From Bacteroidales bacterium UBA4295 (GTDB lineage: Bacteria; Bacteroidota; Bacteroidia; Bacteroidales; Paludibacteraceae), in the NCBI GenBank assembly GCA_002395805.1, contig DGVB01000006.1, forward strand, positions 1 through 42,304: 42,304 bases of DNA. Reading direction: 5' to 3'. This document shows, in pieces, positions 7,875 to 16,285 of the stretch. Both the position numbers and the translations under genes were made by a program. Below the pieces are notes generated by a model that was given only the letters and a program-made list of their open reading frames with translations, did no database searches and had not been told where the DNA came from. Position 1 is the first letter of the stretch; each line of letters starts with the position of its first letter.

Positions 7875-9094
7875 GGCGAGTAGTAGTAACAGGAATGGGT
7901 ATCTGGTCGTGTATAGGCCGGAATAAAGAAGAAGTAAGCGCCTCGCTCCGTGCCGGGAAAAGCGGCATCGGGTATGACGAAGCGCGTAAGGAATATGGTT
8001 TTCGATCCCCGCTCACCGGTATCGTCGAGACACCGGATCTCAAAGCTCTTCTGCATCGTCGTTTGCGCACGGGTATGTCGCAAGAAGCGATGTACGCCTA
8101 TATGGCGAGCCGCGAGGCATTTGCGCAAGCAGGCATTGAGGAGCAATATCTATTGGAGAACGAAGTAGGTATTCTCTTTGGGAATGACAGCACGGCACTT
8201 CCTACCGTTGAGATGCATGAGCAGATGTTGGAGAAACATGATACAGCACTATTGGGTAGCGGACTGATTTTCCAGTCGATGAACTCGACGGTAAACATGA
8301 ATCTCAGTACGATTTTCCATCTGCGGGGTATTAATTTCTCGGTTTCAGCAGCTTGTGCCAGTGGCAGTCACTCTATAGGTATAGGTGCCATGTTCATCCG
8401 TCAAGGATTGCAAGATATGGTGCTGGTAGGCGGAGCACAGGAGGTAAATCCCTATGCCATGGCTGCTTTTGATGCATTAGGTACCTTCTCCGGTCGTGTG
8501 GACGAACCCACCAAAGCCAGCCGTCCGTTTGATATAGACCGTGACGGCCTGGTTCCCAGCGGAGGTGCTGCGGCTTTGGTATTGGAAGAATATGAACATG
8601 CCGTGGCTCGAGGCGCAACAATCCTGGCTGAAGTATGCGGATATGGCTTCTCCAGCAATGGAGGCGGTATCTCGCAGCCCAGTAGCGAAGGGTCGTTAAT
8701 CGCGATGCAGCGTGCATTAGCCGAGGCAGGTGTTGCAGCGGACGATATTGATTACGTCAATGCTCATGCTACTTCGACCAAACAGGGAGATGAAGAAGAA
8801 GCATTGGCTCTGGCACGGTTATTCGGCGGTAAAAAGGCATGGATCAGCAGTACCAAATCCATGACCGGACATGAATGCTGGATGGCTGGTGCCAGCGAAG
8901 CGGTATACAGTATTATCATGATGCAGGAAGGCTTCGTAGCACCGAATATCAATTTGGAGCACGCCGATCCCTGCGCAGCAGCATTGAAATTGGCAAAAGA
9001 CACCATAGAGATGCCCGTACACACGGTGCTGAGTAACAGTTTCGGTTTTGGCGGAACAAACAGCGCTATCATTTTGCGTCGAATGAATGGCTGA
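7871..9094 (+). CDS. Beta-ketoacyl-ACP synthase (KAS I/II, FabF-like)
   Basis: Condenses a malonyl-ACP unit with the acyl primer during polyene elongation. The product has 407 residues, full length for KAS I/II. The catalytic triad is complete: C162 in SAACASGS, H299 in NAHATST and H334 in MTGHECW. The C-terminal NSFGFGGTN loop is intact. Motif sequence and length make it a fully active ketosynthase candidate. It is likely paired with one of the two other ketosynthase genes downstream, in the manner of ketosynthase/chain-length-factor pairs of aryl polyene systems. It overlaps fabG by 4 bp and is followed by a 59-bp gap containing an 11-bp direct duplication. Confidence 0.9.
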   Translation: MRRVVVTGMGIWSCIGRNKEEVSASLRAGKSGIGYDEARKEYGFRSPLTGIVETPDLKALLHRRLRTGMSQEAMYAYMASREAFAQAGIEEQYLLENEVGILFGNDSTALPTVEMHEQMLEKHDTALLGSGLIFQSMNSTVNMNLSTIFHLRGINFSVSAACASGSHSIGIGAMFIRQGLQDMVLVGGAQEVNPYAMAAFDALGTFSGRVDEPTKASRPFDIDRDGLVPSGGAAALVLEEYEHAVARGATILAEVCGYGFSSNGGGISQPSSEGSLIAMQRALAEAGVAADDIDYVNAHATSTKQGDEEEALALARLFGGKKAWISSTKSMTGHECWMAGASEAVYSIIMMQEGFVAPNINLEHADPCAAALKLAKDTIEMPVHTVLSNSFGFGGTNSAIILRRMNG

Positions 9095-9098
9095 TAAC

Positions 9099-9120
9099 AG
9101 GTAATGACCAGGTAATAACC
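9099..9120 (+). repeat. Two direct copies of an 11-bp unit (AGGTAATRACC)
   Basis: AGGTAATGACC (9099-9109) is repeated as AGGTAATAACC (9110-9120) in the only sizeable gap (59 bp) in the first half of the pigment operon. The gap holds no TAnnTTTG promoter motif, so transcription probably continues through it. Confidence 0.6.
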
Positions 9121-9153
9121 AGCATTTAATAAGCACAAAACCCCTATCACACA

Positions 9154-10251
9154 ATGCATCTGTTTGAGAATTTAAAGAATGCGTTCAGCGAGGAGCCGTA
9201 TAATGCGCAGCAAGCGCAGGAAATGGCGCATTTATATTCGTGGGGTCCGGTGATATTTCAGGTATGCCGTTTGATGATCAAGTACGGTATTTTGGAGATG
9301 TTGCATGATCATAAAGAAGGTCTGACACAAGCGGATATAGTAGCAGCAACAGATCTCAGCGAGTATGCAGTCAAGTGTCTTATGGAAGCTTCGCTGACGA
9401 CGCATATCGTGCTAATTGACCCTGAAACGGATCGCTATCGTTTGGCGAAGACAGGCTGGTTTTTGCTACGCGACCAAATGGTACGTGCAGACATTGATTT
9501 CAATCATGACGTTAATTATGAAGGATGGTTTGTATTGGACAAAGCGTTGGAGGAAGGCCGTCCGGAAGGATTAAAGCATTTCGGCAACTGGCCTACGATT
9601 TATGAAGGCCTCAGCAGTTTGCCGGCAGATGTTCAGAAGAGTTGGTTCGGTTTTGACCATTACTATTCTGATCACTCGTTTGATGAAGCTTTGGCATTTA
9701 TCTCCGCCAGCAAACCTCGCCATTTACTGGATGTAGGTGGTAATACAGGGCGCTTCGCGATGCGGTGTGTGGCGTATAATCCAATGATAGAGGTTACTAT
9801 TTGCGACCTTCCCCAACAGATAGAAATGATGCGTCAAGCTACAGCCGGTCAGCCCGGAGCAGAACGGATACACGGGGTGGGAATGGATATCCTGAATGAG
9901 CAGAATACATTCCCTGTCGATAGGAAATACGATGTGATATGGATGTCGCAGTTTTTGGATTGCTTCAGCGAGCAACAGATTGTCTCTATCCTTCGTCGTG
10001 CTGCTGCAATCATGGATGCCGACAGCCGAGTGTATATCATGGAAACTCTTTGGGACAGGCAGGATTATGTGCCGGCTGCAATGAGTCTGACCATGACAAG
10101 CCTGTATTTTACGGCCTTGGCGAACGGTAACAGCAAGATGTACAACACCGATGACATGGCGCGGTTAATTCGCGAAGCAGGATTGGAAATAGAGCAAGTG
10201 CACGACCGTATCGGAAACGGCGGACACTCCATCTTAGTATGCAAAAAATAA
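9154..10251 (+). CDS. SAM-dependent methyltransferase (O-methyltransferase family 2-like)
   Basis: A 365-residue protein with an N-terminal helical/winged-helix dimerisation region (about 30-110, including YGILEMLHDHKEGLTQADI) and a Rossmann SAM-binding domain. Motif I is LLDVGGNTGRF (191-201), followed by an acidic ribose-binding strand with CDLPQQ (217-222) and a WMSQFLDCF segment. Aryl polyene clusters commonly encode a methyltransferase that modifies the aryl head group. Here it lies between ketosynthase and ACP genes, consistent with ring C- or O-methylation. The methylated position cannot be told from the sequence. Confidence 0.82.
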   Translation: MHLFENLKNAFSEEPYNAQQAQEMAHLYSWGPVIFQVCRLMIKYGILEMLHDHKEGLTQADIVAATDLSEYAVKCLMEASLTTHIVLIDPETDRYRLAKTGWFLLRDQMVRADIDFNHDVNYEGWFVLDKALEEGRPEGLKHFGNWPTIYEGLSSLPADVQKSWFGFDHYYSDHSFDEALAFISASKPRHLLDVGGNTGRFAMRCVAYNPMIEVTICDLPQQIEMMRQATAGQPGAERIHGVGMDILNEQNTFPVDRKYDVIWMSQFLDCFSEQQIVSILRRAAAIMDADSRVYIMETLWDRQDYVPAAMSLTMTSLYFTALANGNSKMYNTDDMARLIREAGLEIEQVHDRIGNGGHSILVCKK

Positions 10252-10260
10252 CTACATTAT

Positions 10261-10500
10261 ATGACAAAAGAAGTAATTATCGAAAAAGTAAATGCCCTCT
10301 TGGTAGAGGAATTGGAGATTGACCGTGACTTACTTACTCCAGCGGCATCTCTCAAGAACGATCTGGAAATCGATTCGCTGGATTTTGTAGATATCGTGGT
10401 CTTGATAGACCGCGAATTCGGCTTCAAACCCAAAGCAGAGGAATTGAAAAATGTAAAGACTCTGCAGGATTTCTACGATTATATAGAATCGCACGTATAA
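10261..10500 (+). CDS. Acyl carrier protein (first of two)
   Basis: A 79-residue acidic protein. The phosphopantetheine attachment serine is S39 in the EIDSLDFVD motif, followed by the recognition helix IVVLIDREFG. It carries intermediates of polyene assembly as thioesters. The gene starts 9 bp after the methyltransferase stop, and the next gene begins directly after its own stop. No phosphopantetheinyl transferase gene is in the window, so activation must be provided from elsewhere. Confidence 0.93.
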   Translation: MTKEVIIEKVNALLVEELEIDRDLLTPAASLKNDLEIDSLDFVDIVVLIDREFGFKPKAEELKNVKTLQDFYDYIESHV

Positions 10501-11388
10501 ATGGCAGAACAGGCGTGGAATGGACAGACAGGAGGCACTCATGGCATGCAACGCGCGCTGGTGAGCCTGATTCATGCAGTAGGTGTGCGGCCGGTTTACG
10601 GTATCATGCATTTTTGGCTGGTATGGTATATACTGGTACGTCCGTCCGTGACTCGCGGGGCATATATATTCCATCGTCGCAGAGGTCGTAATAAGATACA
10701 GTCGGCATTGGATGTCTATCGCAGTTTCTATCATTTTGGCAAAGTGATAATTGATCGTTTTGCAGTTTATAGCGGCCATCAGTTTGATATCGTCGTGGAT
10801 AACAAAGAGCGCTATTACGACAAGATGAATCGTACGAAAGGCTTTGTACTGCTCTTTTCGCATTTGGGCAATAGTGAAATGGCAGCGTATTCCATGGCTA
10901 CGCCGGACAAACATATGAATATTCTGGCGTTTGGCGGCGAGACACCGGTCGTGATGGCAGAGCGTGCCAAAGTGCTGGCGAAAAACAATATTGGCATGAT
11001 TGTGGTGAATCCGGGCGAGATGAATCATATCTTTGAGATATACAGCGTCTTGGATCGCGGCGAAGTGCTGGCGGTAGCCGGAGATAGACGTATGGGTGAT
11101 AAAACCATTTTATGTTCTTTCATGGGAATGCAGGCACCGCTTCCGGCGGGTGTATTCCAATTATGTGCTACACTCCATTGCCCTATTGTGCTGACGTTTG
11201 TGCTAAAAGAGCCGCAGAACAAATATCATATTTATACGGAGGAGTTGAAAACAAATATGTCATTACCCCGCGAAGACCAGGCAGCATACTTGGCTCAACA
11301 GTTTGCTTCGCGGCTGGAGCAGATGGCGTTAACTTATCCGTATGAGTGGTTTAATTTTTTTGATTTCTGGCATGAACCCGACGCATGA
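10501..11388 (+). CDS. LpxL/HtrB-like acyltransferase
   Basis: A 295-residue membrane-associated acyltransferase of the lipid A lauroyl/myristoyl transferase superfamily. There is a hydrophobic N-terminal anchor (about 32-47). The catalytic H-x4-E motif is HLGNSE, with H121 and E126. Later segments (NNIGMIVVNPGEM, AVAGDRRMG, PLPAGVFQLC) follow the family pattern. In aryl polyene operons such enzymes are thought to attach the polyene acyl chain to a lipid carrier at the inner membrane, so the acyl donor is probably the polyenoyl-ACP. It starts immediately after the ACP stop and overlaps the following dehydratase by 17 bp. Confidence 0.85.
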   Translation: MAEQAWNGQTGGTHGMQRALVSLIHAVGVRPVYGIMHFWLVWYILVRPSVTRGAYIFHRRRGRNKIQSALDVYRSFYHFGKVIIDRFAVYSGHQFDIVVDNKERYYDKMNRTKGFVLLFSHLGNSEMAAYSMATPDKHMNILAFGGETPVVMAERAKVLAKNNIGMIVVNPGEMNHIFEIYSVLDRGEVLAVAGDRRMGDKTILCSFMGMQAPLPAGVFQLCATLHCPIVLTFVLKEPQNKYHIYTEELKTNMSLPREDQAAYLAQQFASRLEQMALTYPYEWFNFFDFWHEPDA

Positions 11389-11773
11389 CATAGTCTCTTG
11401 GATACCACAAAGGCCGCCATTTGTGTTTATTGACACCATTGTAGAAGCAGATGAGTGTTGTGCTGTCACGCAGTTCACGGTATCAGAAACCTGTCCTTTG
11501 GTAGAGGCAGGCTCTCTCTCGCTGGCAGGATTAATGGAGAATGCTGCGCAAACTTGTGCAGTACGCGCCGGAGTGAGCGGAGGGAACAGAATAGGGTTTA
11601 TCGGTGCAGTAAAGCAGATGGAGACTAATAGATTGCCAAAGATAGGAGAAATGCTGACGACCCGCGTGGTGCTATTGCAAGAGGTGATGAATATTTCCCT
11701 CATTGATTGTACAACCTATATAGACGAAGAGTTAATCGCTACCGCCACACTCAAATTAGCAATCGTCAATTAA
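11372..11773 (+). CDS. Hot-dog 3-hydroxyacyl-ACP dehydratase subunit (ApeP-like), lacking the catalytic histidine
   Basis: A 133-residue single hot-dog protein. The start at 11372 is chosen because the conserved domain begins at about residue 9, and it overlaps the acyltransferase by 17 bp. The N-terminal motif is IPQRPPFVFID, where family members usually have PHRPP. The active-site helix AGLMENAAQTC keeps the glutamate (E56). The GHFPG histidine expected 14 residues earlier is absent (residues 42-43 are Pro-Leu). This is the pattern of ApeP-type subunits. It probably works with the second hot-dog protein at 15944, which has the reciprocal loss. The stop shares one base with the next start (TAATG). 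Confidence 0.8.
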   Translation: MNPTHDIVSWIPQRPPFVFIDTIVEADECCAVTQFTVSETCPLVEAGSLSLAGLMENAAQTCAVRAGVSGGNRIGFIGAVKQMETNRLPKIGEMLTTRVVLLQEVMNISLIDCTTYIDEELIATATLKLAIVN

Positions 11774-12717
11774 TGATATATTGCATCGGACATAGTATTA
11801 TCTCTCCGTTAGGCGAAGGATCGCAAGCGAATGTAGAGGCTGTGAAGGCAGGTAGGAGCGGGCTGAGGCTTTATACCGATCGTTTTGATTCGGTGGAGCC
11901 GTTCTGCGCCTCGCTTTTCGACACTCCTCAGGAGTTTGTACCTCTCTGTATTAGAAGTGTGGAGATGGCGAAAGGAGCGATGAATATTGCGGACCCATTG
12001 ACAATTTTTATCCTCAGTACGACTAAAGGAGATCATCTCGATTTGCTCGCACCGGCTCAATTGATAGCCCGGCATTTCGGCAATCCGAATCCGCCTATTG
12101 TGGTGTCCAATGCCTGTACATCCGGAGTGTGTGCGCAAATCACAGCAAAACGACTCCTCGAGGCAGGGATTTATAGAAATGCTGTAGTCATAGGATGCGA
12201 TATACAGACCAAATTTATTATCTCAGGTTTTCAGGCTTTCAAAGCTCTCTCGCCTGAACCCTGTTTGCCTTTTAGTCCGAACCGAAAAGGCTTGAATTTG
12301 GGAGAAGCGGCAGCTACGATTATTTATACCTCGGAGCCTCGTGAAGGCTGGCGGTTAGAAGCGGGAAGTATCCATAATGATGCGAATCATATCTCTGCGC
12401 CGAGCCGTACGGGAGAAGGTGCATACTGGTGTTTAACGGATGTGCTGGAAGGTGTTGAACCGAAAGAGATAGCCTTGTTGGGAGTACACGGTACAGCTAC
12501 GCTGTATAATGACGATATGGAGACAATAGCTATCGAGCGTGCCGGTTTACAGAACGTACCGATAAGCGTACTCAAACCCTTCTTTGGTCATACAATGGGT
12601 GCTGCCGGAGTGGTAGAAACGATTATAGGAATGGAGTTGATACAACGCGGAATATTCATCAAGATGCTTTCGGGTTTCGGAGGCGTAAATGCGGCTGTTA
12701 GATTGCGATGCGAGTAA
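11773..12717 (+). CDS. Short beta-ketoacyl synthase (314 aa), possible chain-length-factor-like partner
   Basis: The start at 11773 is taken from the TAATG overlap and from the protein opening with MIYCIGHSIISPLGEG, the normal ketosynthase N-terminus. The catalytic residues are present: C115 in SNACTSG, H239 in GVHGTAT and H273 in FFGHTMGAAG. At 314 residues it is about 90 shorter than usual KAS enzymes. Most of the shortening lies before the cysteine (115 residues compared with 162 in the ketosynthase at 7871). Aryl polyene synthases use a ketosynthase together with a related partner that influences chain length. This gene is a candidate for that partner, but since the triad is intact it could be active itself. 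Confidence 0.82.
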   Translation: MIYCIGHSIISPLGEGSQANVEAVKAGRSGLRLYTDRFDSVEPFCASLFDTPQEFVPLCIRSVEMAKGAMNIADPLTIFILSTTKGDHLDLLAPAQLIARHFGNPNPPIVVSNACTSGVCAQITAKRLLEAGIYRNAVVIGCDIQTKFIISGFQAFKALSPEPCLPFSPNRKGLNLGEAAATIIYTSEPREGWRLEAGSIHNDANHISAPSRTGEGAYWCLTDVLEGVEPKEIALLGVHGTATLYNDDMETIAIERAGLQNVPISVLKPFFGHTMGAAGVVETIIGMELIQRGIFIKMLSGFGGVNAAVRLRCE

Positions 12718-13226
12718 GTCAAGAAATAGTAATCAATCCGATATCGGTCATGCTGAACGGTCAACCGGTAGCGACGAATGAACAAGGCGAGAAAATGCTC
12801 GTTGAATTGTATCGTCGGTATGTGAAGGATTATCCCAAATTCTTCAAGATGGATACGCTCAGCCGGCTTGGTTTTATCGCAGCGGAACTGGTCTTGCAAG
12901 ATCAACGGGTGGAGGCGGTTATTTTAGCCAACCGCAGCGCCAGTATCAAGAATGATACCGATTATCTGGCAACAATTACCGGAGAGAACTACTACCCTTC
13001 TCCTGCGCTTTTCGTCTATACGTTGCCTAATATTGTGACGGGTGAGATAGCCATCCGCCATCATATACAAGGCGAGACATCGTGCTATATTTTGGAGAAT
13101 CCGGAACAGTTAGAACCTATTATCCTGTCGCAAATCACCCGCCAATCGCCCATCTTAGCCGGATGGTGCGAGTGCAGCGGACCAAATACGTTTAATGCAA
13201 AATTACAAATTATATGGAACAATTAA
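12708..13226 (+). CDS. Ketosynthase N-terminal-domain-like protein (ketoacyl-synt_2 type)
   Basis: A 172-residue protein that resembles half of a ketosynthase fold. There is a strand like VEAVILANRSASIKND, then a PALFVYTLPNIVTGEIAIRH segment typical of the region before the ketosynthase nucleophile, and QGETSCYI afterwards. No HGT or GHT histidine motifs are present, so it cannot catalyse condensation alone. Stand-alone proteins of this type occur in Bacteroidota aryl polyene and flexirubin loci. A similar domain is fused to the C-terminus of the ketosynthase at 13471. It overlaps the flanking genes by 10 and 13 bp. A structural or docking role is inferred. Confidence 0.7.
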   Translation: MRVSQEIVINPISVMLNGQPVATNEQGEKMLVELYRRYVKDYPKFFKMDTLSRLGFIAAELVLQDQRVEAVILANRSASIKNDTDYLATITGENYYPSPALFVYTLPNIVTGEIAIRHHIQGETSCYILENPEQLEPIILSQITRQSPILAGWCECSGPNTFNAKLQIIWNN

Positions 13227-13471
13227 TCGAACAACTAAAACAACAAATCATTGAAGCCCTGAATTTTGAGGATATGACACCGGCAGATATTGATACCGAT
13301 GCACCTCTCTTTGGCGAAGGACTTGGATTGGATTCAATAGATGCGCTGGAATTGATTATGTTGATGGACCGTGAGTACGGTATTAAGTTAGCGGATCCGA
13401 AAGCAGGAAAAGCTATTTTTCAATCCGTCCGCACTATGGCGGAATATATTCAAGCTAACCGCACCAAATAA
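13214..13471 (+). CDS. Acyl carrier protein (second of two)
   Basis: An 85-residue acidic protein. The phosphopantetheine site is S41 in GLGLDSIDALEL, followed by the IMLMDREYG helix. It differs clearly from the first ACP and may serve a different stage, such as starter loading versus elongation. It overlaps the upstream gene by 13 bp and shares one base with the ketosynthase start (TAATG). Confidence 0.93.
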   Translation: MEQLIEQLKQQIIEALNFEDMTPADIDTDAPLFGEGLGLDSIDALELIMLMDREYGIKLADPKAGKAIFQSVRTMAEYIQANRTK

Positions 13472-15195
13472 TGCGCATTGCCATCACTGGTATAGGAGTT
13501 GTCAGCGCGATCGGGATTAATTGCACCGAGACGTTGCGTTCATTGTTAGCCGAGCGGTCATGTGTCGGTCCGATGCGCTATTTGGGTAGTATGCATACCG
13601 ATATACCGGTCGGTGAAGTGCCATACAGCGATGCGGAATTGAAGCGTCTGTTAACTATCGGAGACGAGCCTATGCCGCGCACTTCTTTATTGGGGCTGAA
13701 GGCAGCGCGTGAAGCGATAGAAATGGCTGGGGCGGAATGCGATGCCTTTATTTCCGGCACTACAGTGGGAGGAATGGATCTTACCGAGCAGCATTGGGTT
13801 GATTATATGGAAGGTAAGGCAATAGAGAATATTCGCCTGCATGAAGCGGGCGAATCGACAAACGCGATTGCCCAACATCTATCGTCCATCAACCCTTCTC
13901 CTTTTACTTTTATAGCTACGCCTTCTACTGCCTGTTCATCAGCGCTAAATGCCATCATGCTTGGTGCTAATATGTTGCGCACGGGCCAAGCCAAACGGGT
14001 TTTGGTAGGTGGTGCCGAGAGTTTGAGCAAATTCCATTTGAATGGCTTTAATACTCTGATGATTCTTTCTGATCAGCCTTGCCGGCCGTTTGATGCGCAT
14101 CGAAAAGGCTTGAACTTAGGTGAGGGAGCAGGCTATCTGGTGATAGAGAGTGAAGAAGAAGCCATCGCTCGCGGAGCCCGGATATTAGGCTACGTTAATG
14201 GCTATGCCAACACCTGCGATGCTTTCCATCAGACCGCTTCTTCCGCAGATGGCGAAGGAGCATATAGGGCGATGTGCGGGGCATTGCGAATGGCTGGATT
14301 GCAACCCTCGGAAATCCAATATATCAATGCTCATGGTACTGCTACGCCTAATAATGATTCCTCTGAATCTGCAGCATTGATGCGGCTTTTTGGTAATCGC
14401 CTGCCGAAAATAAGCAGTACCAAGGCCTTCACGGGACATACCACTTCTGCCAGTGGAGGTATAGAAGCGGTGATATGCATCTTGGCTCTCCAGCATGGTT
14501 TTGTGCCGGCGAATATGAACTGGTCTGAAACGGCAGAAGATTTGATTTTGCCTGTGCCTCATACCGAGTACATGTCTTTGGAAAATATCTTGTGCAATGC
14601 CTTTGGCTTTGGCGGCAATGAATCGGCTCTTGTCATTGGCAAGGAAGGAACGGATTTGGGCACGATCAATCCAATGAAAGATGTTGCCCGTCCTGCAAGT
14701 GTAATATCAATAGATGATGATGCACTCGTTTCTTCCTATATTTCTCCGGCAGAAGCACGCCGAATGACACCGCAAATGCGACGCATTGTAGTAGCTGCCA
14801 AACGGGTGATGGCTGAAGCAGGTATTGAGACCCCTGATGCTATCGTCTGCGCTACGCAATGGGGATGTATGCTCCAATCAATGCGTTTTTTGCAAGATAT
14901 GATAGCCTCTGATGAACAGCAACTGAAACCCACACCGTTCATTCAATCTACACACAACACCGTTGCTTCGCTCATCGCGCTCCTTACGGGTAACCACGGC
15001 TATAATGCCACATATTCGCAGGGGAAACAATCTTTGGCATGCGCTTTGATGGATATAAGAACACAGATTTGTTTGGGACAAATCAGAAATGCACTGGTTT
15101 TGGAGTTTGATGAGGAAGTAGAAACATGGGACGAAGTACTTGCGCTTATTGGAGACAAAACACAAGCAATCGCGCGTGCGTATGTGTATAATTAA
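13471..15195 (+). CDS. Beta-ketoacyl synthase fused to a second, cysteine-less ketosynthase-like domain
   Basis: A 574-residue protein. Residues 1 to about 395 form a complete KAS with C155 (PSTACSSA), H288 (INAHGTATPNND) and H323 (FTGHTTSASGG) and an NAFGFGGNES loop. Residues 400-574 form a second ketosynthase-like half-domain (PDAIVCATQWG, QSTHNTVASLIA, ATYSQGKQSLACALMD) in which the nucleophile region reads YSQGKQS. This half-domain resembles the stand-alone protein encoded at 12708. Two-domain ketosynthases of this type are seen in Bacteroidota aryl polyene loci. It is probably one of the elongating enzymes, with the C-terminal domain mediating pairing or chain-length control. Confidence 0.85.
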   Translation: MRIAITGIGVVSAIGINCTETLRSLLAERSCVGPMRYLGSMHTDIPVGEVPYSDAELKRLLTIGDEPMPRTSLLGLKAAREAIEMAGAECDAFISGTTVGGMDLTEQHWVDYMEGKAIENIRLHEAGESTNAIAQHLSSINPSPFTFIATPSTACSSALNAIMLGANMLRTGQAKRVLVGGAESLSKFHLNGFNTLMILSDQPCRPFDAHRKGLNLGEGAGYLVIESEEEAIARGARILGYVNGYANTCDAFHQTASSADGEGAYRAMCGALRMAGLQPSEIQYINAHGTATPNNDSSESAALMRLFGNRLPKISSTKAFTGHTTSASGGIEAVICILALQHGFVPANMNWSETAEDLILPVPHTEYMSLENILCNAFGFGGNESALVIGKEGTDLGTINPMKDVARPASVISIDDDALVSSYISPAEARRMTPQMRRIVVAAKRVMAEAGIETPDAIVCATQWGCMLQSMRFLQDMIASDEQQLKPTPFIQSTHNTVASLIALLTGNHGYNATYSQGKQSLACALMDIRTQICLGQIRNALVLEFDEEVETWDEVLALIGDKTQAIARAYVYN

Positions 15196-15203
15196 GGAGT
15201 AGA

Positions 15204-15554
15204 ATGAAACTGATATTATTGGCGCTCATCCAAAGTCTGCTGCTTTGTGCAGGACAGATGTTCATGAAATTGGCCCTCAAGGCGATGGGAGCCGTTTCTT
15301 GGTCATGGGCTTTTGTGTGGTCTCAACTGACCAACTGGTGGTGGCTTGCCTGTGGTGTCTCTTTTACAGCTGCAGGATTATTATGGATGTATATCCTTAA
15401 GCATTGGTCTTTCTCGCAGGCTTATCCGCTCAGCAGCCTAGCATATGTGTTTGGAATGATTGCCGCCCTGTTGGTTTTTCATGAGCATGTAGCATGGACT
15501 CAATGGATAGGGATATTGTTTATTATGGCCGGTTGTTATTTAGTAGTGAATTGA
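15204..15554 (+). CDS. Small four-helix membrane protein of the EamA/SMR (EmrE-like) type
   Basis: A 116-residue integral membrane protein with four hydrophobic helices (about 3-24, 45-64, 71-93 and 97-115). It has the SMR/DMT pattern of a QxxMKLAL segment near the N-terminus and AYPLSSLAYVFGM in the third helix. EmrE-like half-transporters work as dimers, and relatives of ArnE/ArnF flip lipid-linked sugars. In this operon it may flip a polyene-lipid intermediate. The gene lies 8 bp after the ketosynthase and 1 bp before the LolA-like gene. Confidence 0.78.
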   Translation: MKLILLALIQSLLLCAGQMFMKLALKAMGAVSWSWAFVWSQLTNWWWLACGVSFTAAGLLWMYILKHWSFSQAYPLSSLAYVFGMIAALLVFHEHVAWTQWIGILFIMAGCYLVVN

Positions 15555-15555
15555 T

Positions 15556-15960
15556 ATGTTAGCATTGATAATTGCTGTTATACTTAGTTTGGAAGCGGAT
15601 TTTACGCAGACTAAGACCAGTGCGCTGATGAGCGAACCGCAGGTGTCCACCGGACATCTCGCGTATCGTGCACCGGATTATATGCAGTGGTCTTATGCTT
15701 CGCCGCAGCAGATTATTTGGGAGATAAACGGATCAAAATCAAATGTCAATCCGCAGATTCAGAAACTGCTTCGAATGATCATGGCTTCTATCGCGGGCAA
15801 TTCTCAGGAGGATGAGAGAATGCAGCGGGAGTCCAAAAGACTTTTTAAAGCAGTCAATATCACCATGGATGAGCGCCAAGAAGTAGCCAAACGTGTGGAG
15901 TTGATTGAGAAAAACGGGGATGTTACCCTTATAGAATTTAAAAATGTCGTTAAACAATAG
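15556..15960 (+). CDS. LolA-like outer-membrane lipoprotein carrier
   Basis: A 134-residue predicted periplasmic protein. A short hydrophobic N-terminus (MLALIIAVILSL) is followed by ADFTQTKTSALMSEPQVSTGHLAYRAPDYM, the LolA pattern of a FxQxK start and a GxLxYxxPDxMxWxY segment. It is shorter than typical LolA (about 180-200 residues), and the N-terminal segment is minimal for a signal peptide. Aryl polyene loci encode such proteins, which presumably carry the hydrophobic pigment-lipid across the periplasm with the MMPL exporter. It overlaps the following dehydratase by 17 bp. Confidence 0.75.
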   Translation: MLALIIAVILSLEADFTQTKTSALMSEPQVSTGHLAYRAPDYMQWSYASPQQIIWEINGSKSNVNPQIQKLLRMIMASIAGNSQEDERMQRESKRLFKAVNITMDERQEVAKRVELIEKNGDVTLIEFKNVVKQ

Positions 15961-16285
15961 TTTTTATCATATTACCTCACGCAGCGGGTCTTCATTTACG
16001 ATTCGTTTCAATCCGGCTCATCCTATTTTCACCGGACATTTTCCGGGTTATCCAATTGTACCCGGAGCATGTCTTGTGCAAATCGCACAGGAATTACTGT
16101 CAGTGCTTGTAGGCAGCCCTGTTCGCTTTATCACCATTCGCAACCTGAAATTCAAACAACCTATTACGCCGGATATTGAAGTGAGGTATATTTTTGGAGA
16201 AAATAAGATAACAATAGAAGATTTAGAATTCAACAACTATGCGCATTTCGCAGCATCATATTTGTGCGTTGATACCGACGTATAA
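15944..16285 (+). CDS. FabZ-like hot-dog dehydratase subunit (ApeI-like), catalytic acid replaced by Gln
   Basis: A 113-residue single hot-dog domain with the FabZ signature FTGHFPGYPIVPGACLVQIAQE. The catalytic histidine is H32. The position 14 residues later, a glutamate in FabZ, is Q46. The protein at 11372 shows the opposite pattern (Glu kept, His lost). Because FabZ active sites form across a dimer interface from one His and one Glu of different subunits, these two proteins could form a single composite active site. It overlaps the following fusion gene by 47 bp, the longest overlap in the operon. Confidence 0.82.
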   Translation: MSLNNSFYHITSRSGSSFTIRFNPAHPIFTGHFPGYPIVPGACLVQIAQELLSVLVGSPVRFITIRNLKFKQPITPDIEVRYIFGENKITIEDLEFNNYAHFAASYLCVDTDV

